DNA of 64,000 nt from Mesorhizobium sp. WSM4313. GTDB lineage: Bacteria; Pseudomonadota; Alphaproteobacteria; Rhizobiales; Rhizobiaceae. Of the stretch, positions 8,200 through 15,789 are shown one piece after another. Made by a program: the position numbers and the translations under genes. Location: NCBI RefSeq assembly GCF_002294725.1, contig NZ_NSFT01000020.1, positions 1 to 64,000 of the forward strand. The letters run 5' to 3'. How positions within the stretch are numbered: position 1 is the first letter of the stretch; every line of letters starts with the position of its first letter. The notes under the pieces are model-generated. The model was given only the letters and a program-made list of their open reading frames with translations, was not told where the DNA came from and did not search any database.

Positions 8200-9264
8200 T
8201 CAGGCCGCGATCAGCACCGTGCTGTCCGGCGACCAGCTCAGCACGACGGGCTGACCCTCTGCGAGGCGCTCGGCGCCGGTGTTCTGGACGATCACCTTCA
8301 GCGTCTGGCCGAAGCGGTCGACGAAATAGGTGCTGTTGTTGCCGGCAAAGATGCGTTTCGAGACCTGCCCCGTGAGCGTGTTGACATTGGCTGGATCGGG
8401 CTTTGCCGCGCCGGGCGAAATCCGGATGCGCTCGGGCCGAACGGCGCAGCTCGCCTTGGCGCCGGCCGGCACCGATGCGCCTGTCGAAGCCGCGATCGTC
8501 GTGCCGTCGGGCAGCCTGATCCCTGAGCCGGTCGCGTTGCCGTGAAAGATATTGGCGTCGCCGAGGAAAGTCGCGGCGAACTCGCTTTGCGGCCTGTCGT
8601 AGATCTCTTCCGGCGGTCCTTCCTGCACCAGCCTGCCGTCGCGCAATATGCCGATGCGGTCGCTCATCGTCAGCGCCTCTTCCTGGTCGTGGGTGACGAA
8701 AATGGTCGTGATGCCGATCTCGCGCTGGATGCGCTTCAGCTCGATCTGCATGTCGACGCGCAATGCCTTGTCGAGCGCGCCGAGCGGCTCGTCGAGCAAG
8801 AGCACGCGCGGCTTGGTAACGATGGCCCGCGCCAGCGCCACGCGCTGGCGCTGGCCGCCGGAGAGCTGGTGCGGCTTTCGCCCGCCGAGCTTGCCGAGCT
8901 GTACGAGATCGAGCGCGCGTTGCACTTCCGCAGCGATTGTCGCTTTCGGCTCGCCGCGCACCGACAGGCCGAAGGCGATATTGTCGGCGACGCTCATATT
9001 GGGAAACAGCGCATAGTTCTGGAACACCATGCCGATGCGCCGCTTTTCGACCGGCACGCGCTCGACGCTCTCGCCGCCGATCGCAATGCGGCCGGAATCC
9101 GGAAAATCGAAGCCGGCGATCTGGCGGAGCAGCGTGGTCTTCCCGCTGCCCGAAGGTCCGAGCAGCGCGTAGAAGCCGCCATCGGCAAAATCGATCGAGA
9201 CATCGTCCAGCGCCTTGTGCGCGCCGAAGCTGCGCGAGACGTTCGCGACCTGGACGCCAGCCAT
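8200..9264 (-). CDS. Polyamine-type ABC transporter ATP-binding protein (PotA family)
   Basis: A 354-residue ATPase for a spermidine/putrescine-type importer. It has Walker A GPSGSGKTT near residue 36, a Q-loop VFQNYALFPNMS, signature LSGGQRQRVALARAI, Walker B VLLLDEPLGALD and a switch His in FVTHDQEEAL. A C-terminal TOBE-type regulatory domain contains CAVRPERIRIS. Its start overlaps the upstream permease stop by one base (TAATG), so the two are translationally coupled. This is the last transporter gene before the catabolic enzymes. The PotA class is most often linked to cationic amines, though related systems carry other small organic molecules. Confidence 0.93.
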   Translation of the reverse strand: MAGVQVANVSRSFGAHKALDDVSIDFADGGFYALLGPSGSGKTTLLRQIAGFDFPDSGRIAIGGESVERVPVEKRRIGMVFQNYALFPNMSVADNIAFGLSVRGEPKATIAAEVQRALDLVQLGKLGGRKPHQLSGGQRQRVALARAIVTKPRVLLLDEPLGALDKALRVDMQIELKRIQREIGITTIFVTHDQEEALTMSDRIGILRDGRLVQEGPPEEIYDRPQSEFAATFLGDANIFHGNATGSGIRLPDGTTIAASTGASVPAGAKASCAVRPERIRISPGAAKPDPANVNTLTGQVSKRIFAGNNSTYFVDRFGQTLKVIVQNTGAERLAEGQPVVLSWSPDSTVLIAA

Positions 9265-10052
9265 TATTTCTCTCCACCAAACTTGAAGAAGCGCGCCGTG
9301 AGCAGCATCAGCGCCATCGACACGACAATGATGATCGTCGAGACCGCGTTGATCTCGGGCGTGAAACCCTTGCGGATCGCGGCATAGATTTCGACCGGCA
9401 ATGTCGTCTGGCCGGGCGTCGACAGGAAATACGAGACCACGAACTGGTCGAACGACACGGCGAAGGCGAACAGCCCGCCGGCGATCACCCCAGGCATGAT
9501 CCACGGCAAAGTAACCCGCGTGGTCACCTGCCACTGGTTGGCGCCGAGCGAGCGCGCCGCTTCCTCCAGCTCTGGCGCGAAGGTCTGCAGCCGGGCCGAC
9601 ACGACGACGATCACATAAGGCAGCGCCAGCGCGACATGGCCGAGCAGGATTGCCACCAGCCCGCGGCCGATGCCGACGCCGAAGAAGAAGATCAGCATTG
9701 CCGTGCCGGTGATCAGCCACGGGATGGCGATCGGTGGGAAGAGCAGCGCCTGCAGGACTTTCTTGCCGCGGAAGTCGTAACGGTAGAGCGCCAGCGAGGC
9801 CATCGAGCCCAGCACCGTCGAGATCAAAGTGGTGATGACGGCGATCTCGATGCTGTTCCAGGTCGCGGCGATCAACTGGTCGTTCTGCCAGAGCGATGAA
9901 TACCAGTCCGTCGTCCATTCGAACGGCAATTGGTAGAAGGGCGAAGCGTTGAAGGACATCGCCGCCATGATGATGATCGGCAAATAGAGGAAGCCGAGCA
10001 AAAGCACGATGTAGAAGCGCCCGAGCCATTCGAGGATGCGCGTCGTCGCCAT
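9264..10052 (-). CDS. Polyamine-type ABC transporter permease (PotC family)
   Basis: A 262-residue inner-membrane permease with about six transmembrane helices beginning IVLLLGFLYLPIIIMAAMSF near residue 15. The cytoplasmic EAA loop reads LEEAARSLGANQWQVTTRV followed by LPWIMPGVIAGG, which is the ATPase-docking element. It has the usual PotC length. It overlaps the start of the upstream permease stop (ATGA) and the downstream ATPase start, so all three are translated together. It forms the translocation channel with the neighbouring PotB-type subunit. Confidence 0.93.
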   Translation of the reverse strand: MATTRILEWLGRFYIVLLLGFLYLPIIIMAAMSFNASPFYQLPFEWTTDWYSSLWQNDQLIAATWNSIEIAVITTLISTVLGSMASLALYRYDFRGKKVLQALLFPPIAIPWLITGTAMLIFFFGVGIGRGLVAILLGHVALALPYVIVVVSARLQTFAPELEEAARSLGANQWQVTTRVTLPWIMPGVIAGGLFAFAVSFDQFVVSYFLSTPGQTTLPVEIYAAIRKGFTPEINAVSTIIIVVSMALMLLTARFFKFGGEK

Positions 10053-10921
10053 CACGCAGCCCTCCGCAGGACAGGCGCGGCCAGCGCCAGGATGATCAGC
10101 ACGACCGCGAGCAGGATAAAGGAGAGTGCCGCGCCCAGCGGCCAGTTGAAGACGGCGACGAACTGGTCCTCGATGATGGTGCCGTAGAAGGTACCGGTGC
10201 GGCCGCCGAGGATGCGCGGCTCCATGAAGGAGCCGACTACCGGCACGAAGATCAGCGCGGCACCCGCGATCAGGCCCGGCATCGACAGCGGGATGATCAC
10301 CCGCCACAGCACCTGTCGCCGCGATGCGCCAAGCGAGCGGCCCGCCTCGATCAGCGAATCATCGATGGCCTGCAGCGTGAGATAGCAGGTCAGCACCATA
10401 TAGGGCACATAGGAGTGCACCAGGCCGATGATGACGGCTGGGTAGGAATACATGAGATCAATGTTGATCTTGAACGGCAGCACCGCATTGAGCGCGGTGT
10501 CGAGGATGCCGCCTTCGCGCAGCACCATCGCCCAGGAGAAGATGCGCACCAGCCCGTTCGACCAGAAGGGCAGGATGACGAGCAGGAAGATCGCCTCGCG
10601 GCTGCGCCCTTTCAGCACCTTCGCAAGCACATAGGCCGCCGGGTAGCCGACGACGACGCACCACAGCGTCACCTCCAGCCCGAGCCGCAGCGATGAAAAC
10701 AACAGCGTCGAATAGAGGCTCTGCGAGAAGAAGGCGGCGTAATTGCCGAGCGTGAACGACCATTCCTTTCCGGCCAGCGGCAGGTCGGTCATGAAGGAGA
10801 AGAACACCATGGCCGACAGCGGCAGGAAGATCGCCACCGTCAGCCACAGATAGGCAGGGAGGAGAAGCGGCAGGGCCGGCTTCAGTCCGCGGCGCGAACC
10901 GATCGCAAGCTGGTCAGCCAT
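10052..10921 (-). CDS. Polyamine-type ABC transporter permease (PotB family)
   Basis: A 289-residue permease, six predicted helices, starting with a short basic cytoplasmic tail MADQLAIGSRRGLKPA and a first helix near residues 19-43. The EAA motif is LIEAGRSLGASRRQVLWRVI followed by PLSMPGLIAG. It pairs with the PotC-type protein encoded immediately downstream, whose start overlaps its stop. It lies 27 nt after the substrate-binding protein gene. The arrangement binding protein, PotB, PotC, PotA is a complete importer. Confidence 0.93.
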   Translation of the reverse strand: MADQLAIGSRRGLKPALPLLLPAYLWLTVAIFLPLSAMVFFSFMTDLPLAGKEWSFTLGNYAAFFSQSLYSTLLFSSLRLGLEVTLWCVVVGYPAAYVLAKVLKGRSREAIFLLVILPFWSNGLVRIFSWAMVLREGGILDTALNAVLPFKINIDLMYSYPAVIIGLVHSYVPYMVLTCYLTLQAIDDSLIEAGRSLGASRRQVLWRVIIPLSMPGLIAGAALIFVPVVGSFMEPRILGGRTGTFYGTIIEDQFVAVFNWPLGAALSFILLAVVLIILALAAPVLRRAA

Positions 10922-10948
10922 CTTTGCCTCTCCTCCCCGAAGACGTGA

Positions 10949-12013
10949 TTACTTCACGTTGACCTTTAGCTCCTGCCAAAGCGCCAGGTATTTCTCGCGC
11001 TGCTCGTCGGTGATCGGCGCCTGGAACTGGATGCGCTTTGCGACCTCGGGGCTGCCCATGACCTTGCGGTTGAAGGCGTCCTCGGGCAGCGCGTCGACAG
11101 CCTTGGTGTTGGCCGAAACCGGCGCGCCGACCTTGGTCACCCATTCGACGTAGAATTTCGGGTCAATCATATAGTTGATGAAGGCCTCGGCGCCCGCGAC
11201 ATTCTTCGAGCCGACCGGGATCGAGAAGGCGTCGAGCCAGGCGACGGCGCCTTCCTGCGGGATGACCAGCGAGACCGGCAGCTTGAAATGGGTCTTGGCG
11301 CGGTCGGCCGAGCCGCTCCAATAGGTGCCGATGTCGATCTGGTTGGAGGCGACCATCTGGTTCCAGTCGTTCTCCGAGCTCCAGAAGGTCTTGATCTGCG
11401 GCATCAGCGAGGTGAGCTTCGCCTTGACCGCGTCCATATCCTTGATGTCGTTGATGTCCTGACCCGAAGCGATCGCGCCGAACTGCACCGCCTCGACGGC
11501 GTCGTCGCGGATGATGACGCGGCCCTTATGCGCCGGGTTCCACATCTCGGCGATGCTCGTCGGCGGCTTGTCGAAGGACTTGTCGTTGATCGCCAGAGCC
11601 GTCAGGCCCCACACCCACGGCACGCCATAGACCTTGCCGTCATGGTTGAGCATCGGCGAGCTGGCCTTGTCCTTAGCGATGTCGGCATAGTTGGAAAGCT
11701 TCGAGACATCGATCGGCTGGATCAGCTTGCCGGCCATAGCCTGGTCGTTGAAGGCGGCGTTGATCATGACGACGTCGTAGAGGCCGGGATTGGTGCGGAT
11801 CTTGGTCAGCATCTCCTGTTCGGAGTTGAAGAAGTCGTTGACCACCTTGAAGCCGGTCGCCTTCTCGAAATTGGCGACCGCCCATGGCTCGTCGGCGCCA
11901 TAGCCTTTCCAGTTGAGCACATGCACTTCCTCGGCGGCCCGTGCGGCCAGCGTGAAGGCTGAGACGAAGACGGCGGTCGCCGTCAGGAAAGCGGTCAGTC
12001 TGAGCATGCGCAT
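10949..12013 (-). CDS. Polyamine-type ABC transporter substrate-binding protein (PotD/PotF family)
   Basis: A 354-residue periplasmic binding protein with an N-terminal signal peptide (MRMLRLTAFLTATAVFVSAF, cleavage likely after AARA near residue 27). The mature protein opens with EEVHVLNWKGYGADEP, which matches the VLNWxxY start of PotD/PotF proteins. It also has YDVVMINAAFNDQAMAGKLI, VPWVWGLTALAIND and GAVAWLDAFSIPVGSKN. GAGAGG lies upstream of the ATG. It captures the operon's substrate in the periplasm for the PotBC channel. The aromatic and acidic residues that would define spermidine versus another amine cannot be placed without a structure. Confidence 0.92.
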   Translation of the reverse strand: MRMLRLTAFLTATAVFVSAFTLAARAAEEVHVLNWKGYGADEPWAVANFEKATGFKVVNDFFNSEQEMLTKIRTNPGLYDVVMINAAFNDQAMAGKLIQPIDVSKLSNYADIAKDKASSPMLNHDGKVYGVPWVWGLTALAINDKSFDKPPTSIAEMWNPAHKGRVIIRDDAVEAVQFGAIASGQDINDIKDMDAVKAKLTSLMPQIKTFWSSENDWNQMVASNQIDIGTYWSGSADRAKTHFKLPVSLVIPQEGAVAWLDAFSIPVGSKNVAGAEAFINYMIDPKFYVEWVTKVGAPVSANTKAVDALPEDAFNRKVMGSPEVAKRIQFQAPITDEQREKYLALWQELKVNVK

Positions 12014-12052
12014 GTTCTTTTCCTCTCATTGTTTGCCCGATTGACAGGCTTG

Positions 12053-13027
12053 TTAAGTTGCAGTCGCTTCCGCCCGGTCGAGCGCGGTCGTCGCTTCGCC
12101 GCGCTCGGTCAGGAACTCCTGGATTTCCATGTCGGTCGGCGCTGAGGACCCGCCATGGCGGGTGACCGAAAGCGCGGCGGCCGCATTGGCATAGCGTGCC
12201 GCCTCGCAAGCGCCCATGCTGCGCGAAAGGCCGCTGACGAAGGCGCCGATATGCGTGTCGCCGGCCCCATTGGTGTCGACGGCTTCCACCTTAAAACCCG
12301 GCACCGCGCGGGTGCCGCCATCGGCCATGCGCACCAGGCAGCCATGCGCGCCGGCGCGGATGACGACGCCTTCGGCCCTGGGGCAATGTTCGCCGAGCAA
12401 TCGGATCGCGACGGTCTGGGCATCGCCGGCGCCGGCAATCTCGGCGGCCTCATTAGTGTTGCAGCTCAGCCAAGTCGTACGCGCCAGAACCCTGTCCAGG
12501 ATCGGCCGTGGAATATCCGCGATCACCGGTGTCGGATCGAAGACGAAAGGAATGCCGGCCGGCAGCGCCTCGATCCAGTCCGTGAGCACGTCGCGACTGC
12601 CAGGATAGCTCAGCGTGTAGCCGGAGGTAAAAACCCAATCGCCCGGAACGACTTGCACTGGCTTCATCATGTCCGGCGTGAGCCGGCTCTCGGCGCCCGG
12701 CCAGGAGACGAAAGTGCGTTCGGCGTCGCCGCTGATCATCGCGACGCAATTGCCGCTGTCCATCGAAGGCGATGGCGGCGTCAGCGTCTCGATGCCTTCG
12801 GCCGCGAAGGCTTTGCGCAGGAAGTCTCCGTCCGGCCCGGTGCCGAGCTGGCCGCCGAACACCACCTTCATGCCGGTGCGGCTCGCCGCCACCATCATAT
12901 TGAAGCCGCCACCGGCGACCCGCGCGTAAGCTGACGCGGTCTTTTCCGTGCCGGCCGCCGGCAACGCATCGATGCGGTAGACATAGTCGACCACGGCGCT
13001 GCCGACATGGACGAGCCGCCCGCTCAT
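12053..13027 (-). CDS. PfkB-family carbohydrate/nucleoside kinase
   Basis: A 324-residue ribokinase-like kinase. Its N-terminus MSGRLVHVGSAVVDYVYRID and the AGGGFNMMVAASRTGMKV segment (usual GGxxxN-A) bind substrate. The PfkB signature near the C-terminus is DTNGAGDTHIGAF, with the catalytic base expected at Asp257. It starts within the stop of the ADP-ribosylglycohydrolase-like gene (TGATG) and ends 39 nt before the binding-protein gene. Coupling of an N- or O-glycoside hydrolase with a ribokinase-type enzyme suggests phosphorylation of the released sugar, but this is an inference from order only. Confidence 0.88.
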   Translation of the reverse strand: MSGRLVHVGSAVVDYVYRIDALPAAGTEKTASAYARVAGGGFNMMVAASRTGMKVVFGGQLGTGPDGDFLRKAFAAEGIETLTPPSPSMDSGNCVAMISGDAERTFVSWPGAESRLTPDMMKPVQVVPGDWVFTSGYTLSYPGSRDVLTDWIEALPAGIPFVFDPTPVIADIPRPILDRVLARTTWLSCNTNEAAEIAGAGDAQTVAIRLLGEHCPRAEGVVIRAGAHGCLVRMADGGTRAVPGFKVEAVDTNGAGDTHIGAFVSGLSRSMGACEAARYANAAAALSVTRHGGSSAPTDMEIQEFLTERGEATTALDRAEATAT

Positions 13028-14055
13028 CAGGCAACCTCCTGGCCTGGGCCGGTCTTGGAGCCGCGTGCGGCGAGCAGATCCCCAGCCAGCGCGCGGACGT
13101 CCGCAATGTCGATGCCATGCAGCCGGGCGATGCGGTCCGGCGGCAGCCTCGACAGGCCGGCGCAGGCGCCAGCCATGCCGGCGGCAATCGCACCGATCGT
13201 GTCGGTGTCGCCTCCGAGATTGGCGCCGATGACGGCCGCTCGCCACGCATCGCCTTGCGCGACCTCCAGCACGGCGAAGGCCGCCGGCACCGACTCCTGG
13301 CTGGCGACGCCGGTGCCGACCAGGTCGACGATCAGCTTGATGGCTTCCTTCTCCGCCTTGCCGCGGACAAGCTCCTGTGCCCAGACGATGCGCGCGGCGA
13401 TGTCGCCGCCGGTTACCCAATGGCCGAGCGCAGCACCTAGCCTTGCCGCCGAGACGGCATGGCCGAAAGCGGTGCGCCAGTCGCCGCCCGAGACGCCGAG
13501 GCTGACGGCGGCGGCGACAGCGGCAGCCGATGCAATGGCGATCGAGGTATTATGCGTGGCCCGGCAGGTTTCCGCCACCTTGGAGACCAGAATGTCGAGC
13601 GGCTCCGGCGGCATCATGATGCCGACCGGCGCGATGCGCATCGCAGCGCCATTGGTGTCGCCGCCGCGGCCGGCTTCCTCCGCCGGCACGCCACTGTTGA
13701 TGGCATCGATGGCGCGCTTGGTCGATGGTCCAAGCAGATCGTAGCTGCCGCGCGCCTTGACCTCGCGCTCCCAGTCGAGCAGCGCGTTGACCCAGCGCGC
13801 ATGATCGAAACGCTCGCCGGATTCGACGAGGATGCGGCCAAGCAGCAGCGCCTGTTCGGTGTCGTCGGTGATCGCGCCGGCCGGCAGCCCTTTCGACACC
13901 GGATGATCGGCGGCAGGCGCGACGAAATCCTCGACATGGCCGTAGAGCTCGGCGATGCGGGCCGGCGACAGAAGCTGCGTCGGCATGCCCAGCGCATCGC
14001 CCAGCGCACCACCGATCAGCGCGCCCATAGCCCGGTCCATCGGGTCGGCCGCCAT
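13027..14055 (-). CDS. ADP-ribosylglycohydrolase (DraG) family protein
   Basis: A 342-residue all-helical hydrolase of the DraG/ARH family, which cleaves glycosidic bonds at ADP-ribose-like or other ribosides using two Mg ions. Metal-binding elements are intact: ALIGGALGDALGMP near residue 13, GAITDDTEQALLLGRIL (the T-D-D ligands) and GANLGGDTDTIGAIAAGMAG (the D-x-D-T ligands). The start at 14055 sits 2 nt after the regulator stop. The gene is locked into an operon with a sugar kinase and an importer, with no nitrogenase regulatory gene nearby. The likely role is hydrolysis of an imported glycoside or N-riboside rather than protein de-ADP-ribosylation. Confidence 0.88.
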   Translation of the reverse strand: MAADPMDRAMGALIGGALGDALGMPTQLLSPARIAELYGHVEDFVAPAADHPVSKGLPAGAITDDTEQALLLGRILVESGERFDHARWVNALLDWEREVKARGSYDLLGPSTKRAIDAINSGVPAEEAGRGGDTNGAAMRIAPVGIMMPPEPLDILVSKVAETCRATHNTSIAIASAAAVAAAVSLGVSGGDWRTAFGHAVSAARLGAALGHWVTGGDIAARIVWAQELVRGKAEKEAIKLIVDLVGTGVASQESVPAAFAVLEVAQGDAWRAAVIGANLGGDTDTIGAIAAGMAGACAGLSRLPPDRIARLHGIDIADVRALAGDLLAARGSKTGPGQEVA

Positions 14056-14057
14056 GC

Positions 14058-14783
14058 TCAGAACTCCAGGTGCAGCGCGAAATGCGCCGGGTTGAGCAGG
14101 CTGGTGACGAATTCGATGGCGCGTCCGTCGGCGGCGCGCGTCAGGCGGCGCGTGCGCAGGAACGGCGTGCCGGGCGCGCAGGCGAGGATCGTCGCGTCGG
14201 CGGCGCTCAGCATCTCGATGTCGACCCATTCCTCACCGTGATCGGGAACGAGCCCTGCCCCGCGCAGCGTCTGGTGCAGCGAGCCCTCCCGTAGTCCGCG
14301 CAGCGGTATGTCTTCCAACTCCGGCGACAGCGGCAGCCGGCTGCGCTCAATCGAGATGGCATGACCGTCGTCGGCATTGGTGCGGGCGCGATCGACGGCG
14401 ATGAAGGACGAGCTCTCGACGCCGAGCCTGGCAGCCAGTTCGGCGTCCTCGATGATCTCGAGCCGCAATGTGCGGGTCTCGGCATTGGCGCCCGCATTGG
14501 CAAGCGCGCGCGACCAGCCGATCGCGTCGTCGACCGGCATGCCGTCGAAGGTGACGAAGGAGCCGATGCCGACCTTGGTGGTGATCAGCCCGCGGCTCGA
14601 TAGTTCCTCGAGCCCTTTGCGGACCGTGTTGCGGCTGACGGAGAAGCGCTGGACAAGCTCGTTTTCGCTCTGCAGGCGGTCGCCGAAGCCGAGCAGGCCG
14701 GAGCGTATCTCATGCTCCAGAACCGTCGCGATCTGCTCGGGCTTGCCCGTGCCGGGAGTGATCTGCGTCGCGCGACGAGCCAT
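14058..14783 (-). CDS. GntR-family transcriptional regulator, HutC/UTRA type
   Basis: A 241-residue regulator. Residues about 10-75 are a GntR winged helix-turn-helix (FGDRLQSENELVQRFSVSRN, then TVRKGLEELSSRGLITTKVG). The rest is a UTRA ligand-binding domain ending EFVTSLLNPAHFALHLEF. It is the first gene of the long minus-strand operon and so probably controls itself and the eleven genes below it in response to the imported compound or a breakdown product. The start at 14783 (MARRATQ) is preferred over a start at 14822, because the longer form would translate the candidate operator repeats. Confidence 0.9.
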   Translation of the reverse strand: MARRATQITPGTGKPEQIATVLEHEIRSGLLGFGDRLQSENELVQRFSVSRNTVRKGLEELSSRGLITTKVGIGSFVTFDGMPVDDAIGWSRALANAGANAETRTLRLEIIEDAELAARLGVESSSFIAVDRARTNADDGHAISIERSRLPLSPELEDIPLRGLREGSLHQTLRGAGLVPDHGEEWVDIEMLSAADATILACAPGTPFLRTRRLTRAADGRAIEFVTSLLNPAHFALHLEF

Positions 14784-14790
14784 ATCAATA

Positions 14791-14818
14791 CCTGTACAGT
14801 GAACCTGTATAATCCTGT
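14791..14818. promoter_or_regulatory. Candidate GntR operator repeats in front of the long operon
   Basis: Three CCTGT pentamers lie at 14791, 14804 and 14814, and the perfect palindrome CTGTACAG occupies 14792-14799. The block is 8-35 nt upstream of the regulator start, in an AT-richer stretch that continues to about 14830. The two outer repeats are 10 bp apart, one helical turn. Position and symmetry suit an autoregulatory site; the binding protein is inferred. Confidence 0.45.
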
Positions 14819-14917
14819 TCAATATCGGATTTGAGTTTCTCCGTCAACGAAGCTTCACGGTTCAAGAATGGAGGGTTAGGCGCGGAATGAACCTGGGCCC
14901 GCATCAACCGGCGCCGT

Positions 14918-15688
14918 TCAAACGAAGAAGAACTCCTCGACACGCTGCTTGGCCTGCCGCAGCGCCGGCAGGATGTCGCGCTCCATCGCCTCGACCGAGA
15001 AACGGGCGGATTGCGTCGAGACGTTGATGGCGGCGACGGTACGGCCGGCGCGATCGACGATCGGCACCGCGATCGAGCGCAGGCCGAGTTCCAGTTCCTC
15101 GTCGACGATGGCAAAGCCATCCGCCCTCGCCTTGTCGATGGCCTTGCCGAGCGCGGCGCGGCCGGTGATCGTCTTCGGCGTCCGCCGCTCGATCTTCACT
15201 TGCGCCAGGAAGGTCTGCAACTCGTCCGCCGCCAGACCGGAAAGCAGCACCCGCCCCATCGACGTGCAATAGGCCGGCAGCCGCGTGCCGACATCGAGCG
15301 CGACGCTTAAGATTCGCCGTCCGGGGATGCGCGCGACATAGACGACGTCCTCGCCCGACAGCACCGCCGCGTTGCAGGCTTCGTCGAATTTGCCGGCCAC
15401 CTCGCGCATGATGGGCGCGGCGAAGGTCCAGAGCGAGGCGCCGCCGAGCCAGGTCCGCGCGACCGCCAAAAGACGCGGCGACAGCGAGAATAGCCGGCCG
15501 GACTGGGTGGCATAGCCCGTGGCGACCAATGTCAGCAGAAAACGGCGCGCGCCCGCGCGGGTGAGGTCCGCCTGCTCGGCCATCTCGGTCAGCGTCATGC
15601 CGGCCGGATGGCGCGCGAGGATTTCCATCACTGTAAGGCCGCGTTCCAGCGAGCCGACATGATCGCGCGAAATGGCTTCCTCTTCCAT
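14918..15688 (-). CDS. pcaR: IclR-family regulator, PcaR/PobR type
   Basis: A 256-residue IclR regulator with an N-terminal winged helix (VGSLERGLTVMEILARHPAG, then LTEMAEQADLTRAGARRFL) and a C-terminal effector domain with YCTSMGRVLLSGLAADEL and ELELGLRSIAVPIVDRAGR. PcaR proteins of rhizobia activate pcaIJF in response to beta-ketoadipate. The gene is divergent from pcaIJF with a 101-bp gap that holds a 15-bp inverted repeat. GGAGG lies 5 nt before the ATG. PobR-type regulators of pobA share the family, but the location next to pcaI favours PcaR. Confidence 0.85.
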   Translation of the reverse strand: MEEEAISRDHVGSLERGLTVMEILARHPAGMTLTEMAEQADLTRAGARRFLLTLVATGYATQSGRLFSLSPRLLAVARTWLGGASLWTFAAPIMREVAGKFDEACNAAVLSGEDVVYVARIPGRRILSVALDVGTRLPAYCTSMGRVLLSGLAADELQTFLAQVKIERRTPKTITGRAALGKAIDKARADGFAIVDEELELGLRSIAVPIVDRAGRTVAAINVSTQSARFSVEAMERDILPALRQAKQRVEEFFFV

Positions 15689-15756
15689 GGGCGCCTCCAG
15701 GCCGGTGTTGACTCAATGCAAAGGCTGGAGCTAAAAATATCTCATATAAAACATAT

Positions 15757-15771
15757 GTTCGCAATACGAAC
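15757..15771. promoter_or_regulatory. IclR/PcaR-type operator GTTCG-N5-CGAAC
   Basis: The perfect inverted repeat GTTCG-CAATA-CGAAC lies 18 nt before the pcaI start and 69 nt before the divergent regulator start. It resembles the GTTCG-containing boxes bound by PcaR, PcaU and PobR. A second small palindrome, ACATATGT, overlaps its left side at 15751-15758. The AT-rich run 15733-15752 could supply promoter elements. Confidence 0.6.
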
Positions 15772-15789
15772 TTTTCACGGAGCCCGGCG

